The notes below the pieces were generated by a model that did no database searches, had not been told where the DNA came from, and saw only the letters and a program-made list of their open reading frames with translations. From assembly GCA_963573305.1 (NCBI GenBank), contig OY754339.1, forward strand, positions 5,193,941 through 5,257,940: 64,000 nt of DNA. Reading direction: 5' to 3'. The translations under genes were made by a program, and so were the position numbers. Shown one piece after another: positions 59,894 through 64,000 of this stretch; positions within the stretch are counted from its first letter, which is position 1; every line of letters starts with the position of its first letter. This DNA is from Pyrrhosoma nymphula. Taxonomy: Eukaryota > Arthropoda > Insecta > Odonata > Coenagrionidae.

Positions 59894-60417
59894 TTTCAAT
59901 AATAGTTCAGTTTCAATTTGAGTAATCCACAGAGTTCCACGATCCATTTACATCCAGGTTCTCTCATTAAGAAGCCAATAAAATAATTAATTGCCTTTGC
60001 TAATGTTAATATAGATGAGGCTATTAAATTAAATATCTACATAGATTTGAATTATAAATTTGACCTGCTTTGTAACAGGTATTCGAAGTGGGTTTCTATC
60101 TCATATGTAAATCAATGTAGAACAGTTAATATTAAATAAATTATAGATACATTTTATGGTGGGAAATATTGCAAAATTAAATTTCAATATAGATTACCAT
60201 GATATTAATGATTCATCAAGTCATTGCAACTCATGCTTCCCATTTCCATTTTACTGAATAAATACCACAAAGATAAGTTACTATACCTACTTAAGAATGT
60301 GTGTGGCCATTAACAAAGTTCTGGTTGCTTTAAAAATAATACTATAAATAAATGATACCCATATAAAGTAGTTAAGGTAGCGGAGCAAATCGGACATTGC
60401 ACAACAATCATTCATCA

Positions 60418-60632
60418 AGGCCGTTTTACACGATGAAAGATTTTGCACAAACGTATGTACGTGAGATTGTACGTTTGCCTCAACGAAATTAGAACAGGTT
60501 CTATTTCCCGTGCAGGCATTGAGACATTCGCACAAGCGTTCATACAATTTGCCACTTTACACGATACATTTTGCCTCATGCAAGAGTTCACGGAAGAGTT
60601 TGTACAAACAAATGTACCGTGTAAAACGGCCT
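60418..60632. mobile_element. 215-bp MITE with AGGCCGTTTTACACG ends
   Basis: The left end AGGCCGTTTTACACG and right end CGTGTAAAACGGCCT are perfect 15-bp inverted repeats. TCA flanks both (60415-60417 and 60633-60635), a plausible 3-bp target duplication. The interior repeats the end sequence in variant form (CTTTACACGATACATTTTGC near 60555) and shows further complementarity. Non-coding; the overlapping frames on both strands are shadows of the inverted structure. Confidence 0.85.
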
Positions 60633-61367
60633 TCAGACTTTGAAAGCAAACTTTTAGCATACTTCCATGCACTCTGGGAGCTGATTGATAATAAAGGGAT
60701 ACTTTGTGACTTCCAAAATATTATAAAGGCACGACAAGTTTCGAATATTCAGCCATTTTCAATGTCCTTTTACCAAGCCAAAAGTCCATTGTATACTGAA
60801 CCTTTGATTTCAAATACCCTCTCTCAAATAAGAGCTCTTCAACGACAAACGGAATAGTCATTGGAATGGGAATTCTATGCGCATAACGAGGCGTCAGTGA
60901 CCCTATTATGATTTATAAATCATCACTCATTATCGTTTATTGCTTTTGTTTAGGTACTTTTTAGCTTTCCAAAACGACGAAAGTCTAAGGTAAGTCTGCC
61001 TCTTTTGCCAATTAATAGGTAGAGCTAACTAATAAGCCGTACTTTACGAATTTTCCCCTAACGGCCAGTAAATTTTATATTCAAAACCATTTGCATTAAT
61101 TATTATTTTACATATATTTCCTTAACTCTTCAGGTGTCTCATTATTTTTTATTTGGGAGACACTAAACACATACCATCAAGAGCAGACGACATGCTTTTC
61201 ATTACTCCTACCTGCCGGTTTCTTCATAAGATCCACTGGATGAGTTGACAATATATTCTGTATTATCTGCCTAACCGATACTATCCCTAGTTCTCATAAT
61301 TCAACATTTTATAAACAAAAAAGGTGTAAATATCTAAGTTAACGCCTATTCCGCTAATAGTATATCA

Positions 61368-61444
61368 CGGTCACTCAATATGGCGGACGGTTACGCCCAC
61401 CCAGCTTCACCTTCGCTTACGGCCGAGTATAGGCAGCGCCACCT
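61368..61444 (+). promoter_or_regulatory. YY1-like plus CTCF-like motif block, right copy
   Basis: CGGTCACTCAATATGGCGGA begins at 61368, followed by ACGCCCACCC and GCTTCACC. The complement of the insect CTCF core, GCGCCACCT, lies at 61436-61444. The ATGGCGGA..CGG..ACGCCCAC string also occurs on the minus strand at about 19055-19076. Function is inferred from motifs only. Confidence 0.35.
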
Positions 61445-62425
61445 CTGGTACCTTAATAACTCTATGGTTCAACTATGCTAAGCATACGCGATCTACACTT
61501 TGGAATTCAAATCACAAACCACCCTTGAATGGACCGTTCCCATTGGGACGCAGAGAAAAATCGCACCGGTTCTAACGCGGAAAAAAATACAGGGTCTCCT
61601 TTGGATGAAACGCACAGTGCCAGATCCCAATGTTGTAAACTTAAAACGCAACGAATGGGGAAGCGCAGGAGAAAATCATCCAGTAAATATACGAAGCCGG
61701 CTCAACCATAGATCTTGAATCTATGGGCTCAACAAGCAAGCCCCGTTCGATATACGCGTTCGCCCCATTTCATTATATCGCACGGTCATTTGACAAAAGT
61801 TCTCGCACTCTCTGGTCGACGTTGCCCTCCTCCTTACCCTCCACTCAAAGCATCTTCCCTCCACCAGTGAGTTGCAGCTATCCCTAATGAGATCAGCAAA
61901 TGAAGCGTGGCCCTCGGATTCCATTCAAGGTGAGATAAGTGCAGTGTGGTGTGAACACATTTGTGCTTTGGAGGGGAAAAAATGCACGATCGATCACATC
62001 AGCCCAGAAAATGACGTTCAGGGGGCGTCGTGGTTCAAAAAAATGACGTGTTCCGGAATGAGACACGAAAGCTTTTCATATTTTTTTAAGTCGGCAGATA
62101 TTCGAGAAGACTATGAGACACCATCCTTAAAAAATGTCAGGAAATATTTCCCGCCAGGTAAGCGAAACGACGCTACGCCAAAATTCAAGTTGACATCAAA
62201 CCTTTAAAGAATTCAATGAATTACGAAAGAACTAAGCTGGACACACGTACCAACGAATTCATACATTAGACTGACAGAGTGAACCTAGATAGAAATATCT
62301 AGGCTCATTCCATCAGCCTTATCCAAAATGAATAGTGTAAAATTAATGGTTACATGACATACGGTTTTCATGTGTGAGATAAATCATAAGACAACAGAAA
62401 CATCGTATTACTATTTTTGACCGTT
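61445..62425. other. unassigned; 111-codon frame
   Basis: The plus frame 61872-62207 has no recognisable domain. It ends near a donor-like CCAG|GTAAGC (62155-62162), so an exon cannot be excluded. A small hairpin CCTAGATA-GAAA-TATCTAGG with a GNRA-type loop lies at 62284-62303. Confidence 0.3.
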
Positions 62426-62468
62426 AGAACCTACCAATCAGCTGGTAGAATACTTGAATGAATGAATT
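62426..62468 (+). repeat. 43-bp inverted copy of 58187-58229
   Basis: AGAACCTACCAATCAGCTGG begins a 43-bp perfect match to the complement of 58187-58229, 4.2 kb away. Sequences diverge abruptly on both sides. Confidence 0.85.
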
Positions 62469-64000
62469 GAATACATAATTTATGATTCTTCACTAGGGGA
62501 TCGAAATATTCTATCAGAACTGTATCAATCCAATGCCAAATATGTCAGTTGACTCCTTCAAGAGAGATTACAATGATTCTGCCACTGGTCAATGGGAATC
62601 TGACTGTTCAATTAATGAAACATATCGAGGAAGCAGGGAAATGTATCGAAGATTTGAAGGAATGGCATTAAGTTTCAAATACTGGATTACTATGTTTAGG
62701 TCACATGAAAGACTGCAATTGGGTAAAGGAATACACCTACTTTAAGGGGGGTCCACACTTAAAAGTTGTCTCCCACGGGAGTGACGAGTATTGCGATTTC
62801 TCGACGTCTATCGCGAATTGCCGGGCAATGTTCCGCTAACACGTTACTTCCGTCTTTTCCGCAGGAATATAGAAACGATAGACGCAGTTTAGAAAAATTC
62901 CGCGTTTCAGCAATCAATGTATAATCCGCACACCTTGAGAATGCATTGCAGCTTCCGTCTTCAGGCCTAAAGATGGAAGCTTGAGTTATTCCTAAACGTC
63001 GTCAAGGAAACTCTGACTAAACTCACGAAACTTGTTGATACTTGTCATCTCAGCAGAGGTGCGACATAGTCTGAATTCCGAGCGTATTTAAATTTATTTT
63101 CAATAAATATATAGTTTATTAATTTTAGAACGAAGGCTACCGCGTGGTTTACAGTCTTAACTTCTTAATTTTTCGGAAGTCGTTCTTCATGTTTCGGGTG
63201 GCAACAACTGTTGTTGCCTTGTAACACACGTCGCAGGAGAACACCCAAAAAATAAAAGAATTTCGAATATTTTTTTAAAATTCTAACATTTTCATTCTTG
63301 CTATGTGCTTCAAATACTGTATAATCAGCAATCATTGTATTAGAGACCTAAAGTGTCATTCATTTATACTGAACCGGAATAACCTCCGGTGAGATGTAAC
63401 AACAGGAATATGCTATGCCCCCACAAGGGCGATTGCCAAGTTGCGTCATGTGTCTAAAATTGTTTTGTGTTCAATGAGCAGGGGCCTTTACCAGATGTAT
63501 CGCCCGAAGAAATTCACTTCGATTGTCCATCCTCTTTTGACTCGAGGTTACGGAAAATCTGCCGTGCCCTAAATCAACGGGAAGGCACTGGAGATACGTA
63601 AGCAAATAGAGGGTGGCGAGTAAGCAAACATAGGTATCGAGGATTTGGAGAGCCGCTCGCATTACGCTCGCGATCTAAACAGAGGCGCATTACCCGCTGG
63701 GCGCGTGGTTTTGTGTGTGGGGATGCAGATGACAAAAGGACGGAGCGGGGATGGATTTGAATCGAAGTGTAGAACTCAGGAGGAGGAGGAGGTGGTGGCG
63801 TTCTGAGTGGTTTGTGTCGTCACCGAGAGCGGCAGTGGCATCAGCGGCCCTGAGTGAATGGAATGGCGGGCCGGAATTAAGTGAGTGGGGACAGAGACAA
63901 GTGGTGCGGGGCCCGAGGACCGTTGAGGATGCGATTATACGCGTTGCATCGCGAAAGCGAGAACTCTCCCGCGAGCAGGGACACATAACACGCACGTATA
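62469..64000. other. unassigned; GC-rich at the 3' edge
   Basis: A 70-codon plus frame (62533-62745) opens after CTTCACTAG|GG and could be an exon with a donor-like GG|GTAAAG near 62721, but resembles no known family. From 63.6 kb to the end the sequence is GC- and CpG-rich with GGAGGAGGAGG. It may be the edge of a promoter or exon beyond the window. Confidence 0.25.

Noticed and set aside
62750..62800. DNA-transposon end suggested by GGGGGGTCCACACTTAAAAG
   Set aside because: It resembles terminal sequences of the GTTTACAC type, but no matching inverted end or target duplication was found nearby. The same holds for AGGTTTACACTGACAAG at 22666.

Overview
This window looks like a gene-poor, repeat-rich stretch of a large animal genome, most likely an arthropod and probably an insect. 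The base composition is AT-rich. No open frame can be supported as a host gene: the longest (209 codons, 7282-7911) is low-complexity. What can be recognised is the debris of mobile elements. There are seven fragments of non-LTR retrotransposon (LINE) C-terminal coding sequence, tRNA-derived SINE copies, several small terminal-inverted-repeat elements (MITEs) with plausible target-site duplications, fold-back elements and many decayed dispersed repeats. The species cannot be fixed from sequence alone.

Layout. 0-5 kb: part of a dispersed repeat (392-829) that returns inverted near 58-59 kb, a duplicated module (1381-1530 and 2536-2675) and a 205-bp fold-back (1732-1936). 5-14 kb: mostly unassigned, with GC-rich islands at 5.3-6.2, 7.24-8.48 and 10.4-11.2 kb and a minus-strand SINE at 6716-6950. 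14.8-15.8 kb: three units of a 250-bp tandem repeat, the first split off by a 270-bp insertion. 16 kb: the first of three copies of a 540-bp dispersed repeat (others at 29.3 and 50.3 kb). 18.3-19.1 kb: a CpG-rich promoter-like island. 20-23 kb: three separate two-copy tandem duplications (147, 72 and about 204 bp). 24-25 kb: a LINE scrap and a 472-bp Harbinger-like element with TAA duplications.

29-45 kb holds LINE fragments at 29.96, 32.2, 37.0, 41.4 and 42.6 kb, three copies of another dispersed repeat (34.3, 35.2, 38.4 kb), a 45-bp palindrome, a 240-bp tandem duplication, a 45-bp minisatellite and SINE pieces, one of which appears to be interrupted. 45.9-46.2 kb is a pogo/Tigger-like MITE. 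49.7-50.1 kb is an inverted-repeat element that carries two hammerhead-ribozyme-like motifs of the Penelope type and a (TA)n tract. 53.2-53.8 kb is a decayed LINE. 56.6-57.7 kb is a 1.1-kb inverted-repeat element with two exon-like starts that face inward. 58-62.5 kb contains inverted repeats, a 215-bp MITE and an outward-facing pair of motifs that resemble YY1 and insect CTCF sites.

No operon or pathway logic applies here. The only functional reading available is that of an intergenic or intronic region shaped by repeated transposon insertion, local tandem duplication and decay. About eight GC-rich islands are the best candidates for host regulatory or exon sequence, and none could be confirmed.
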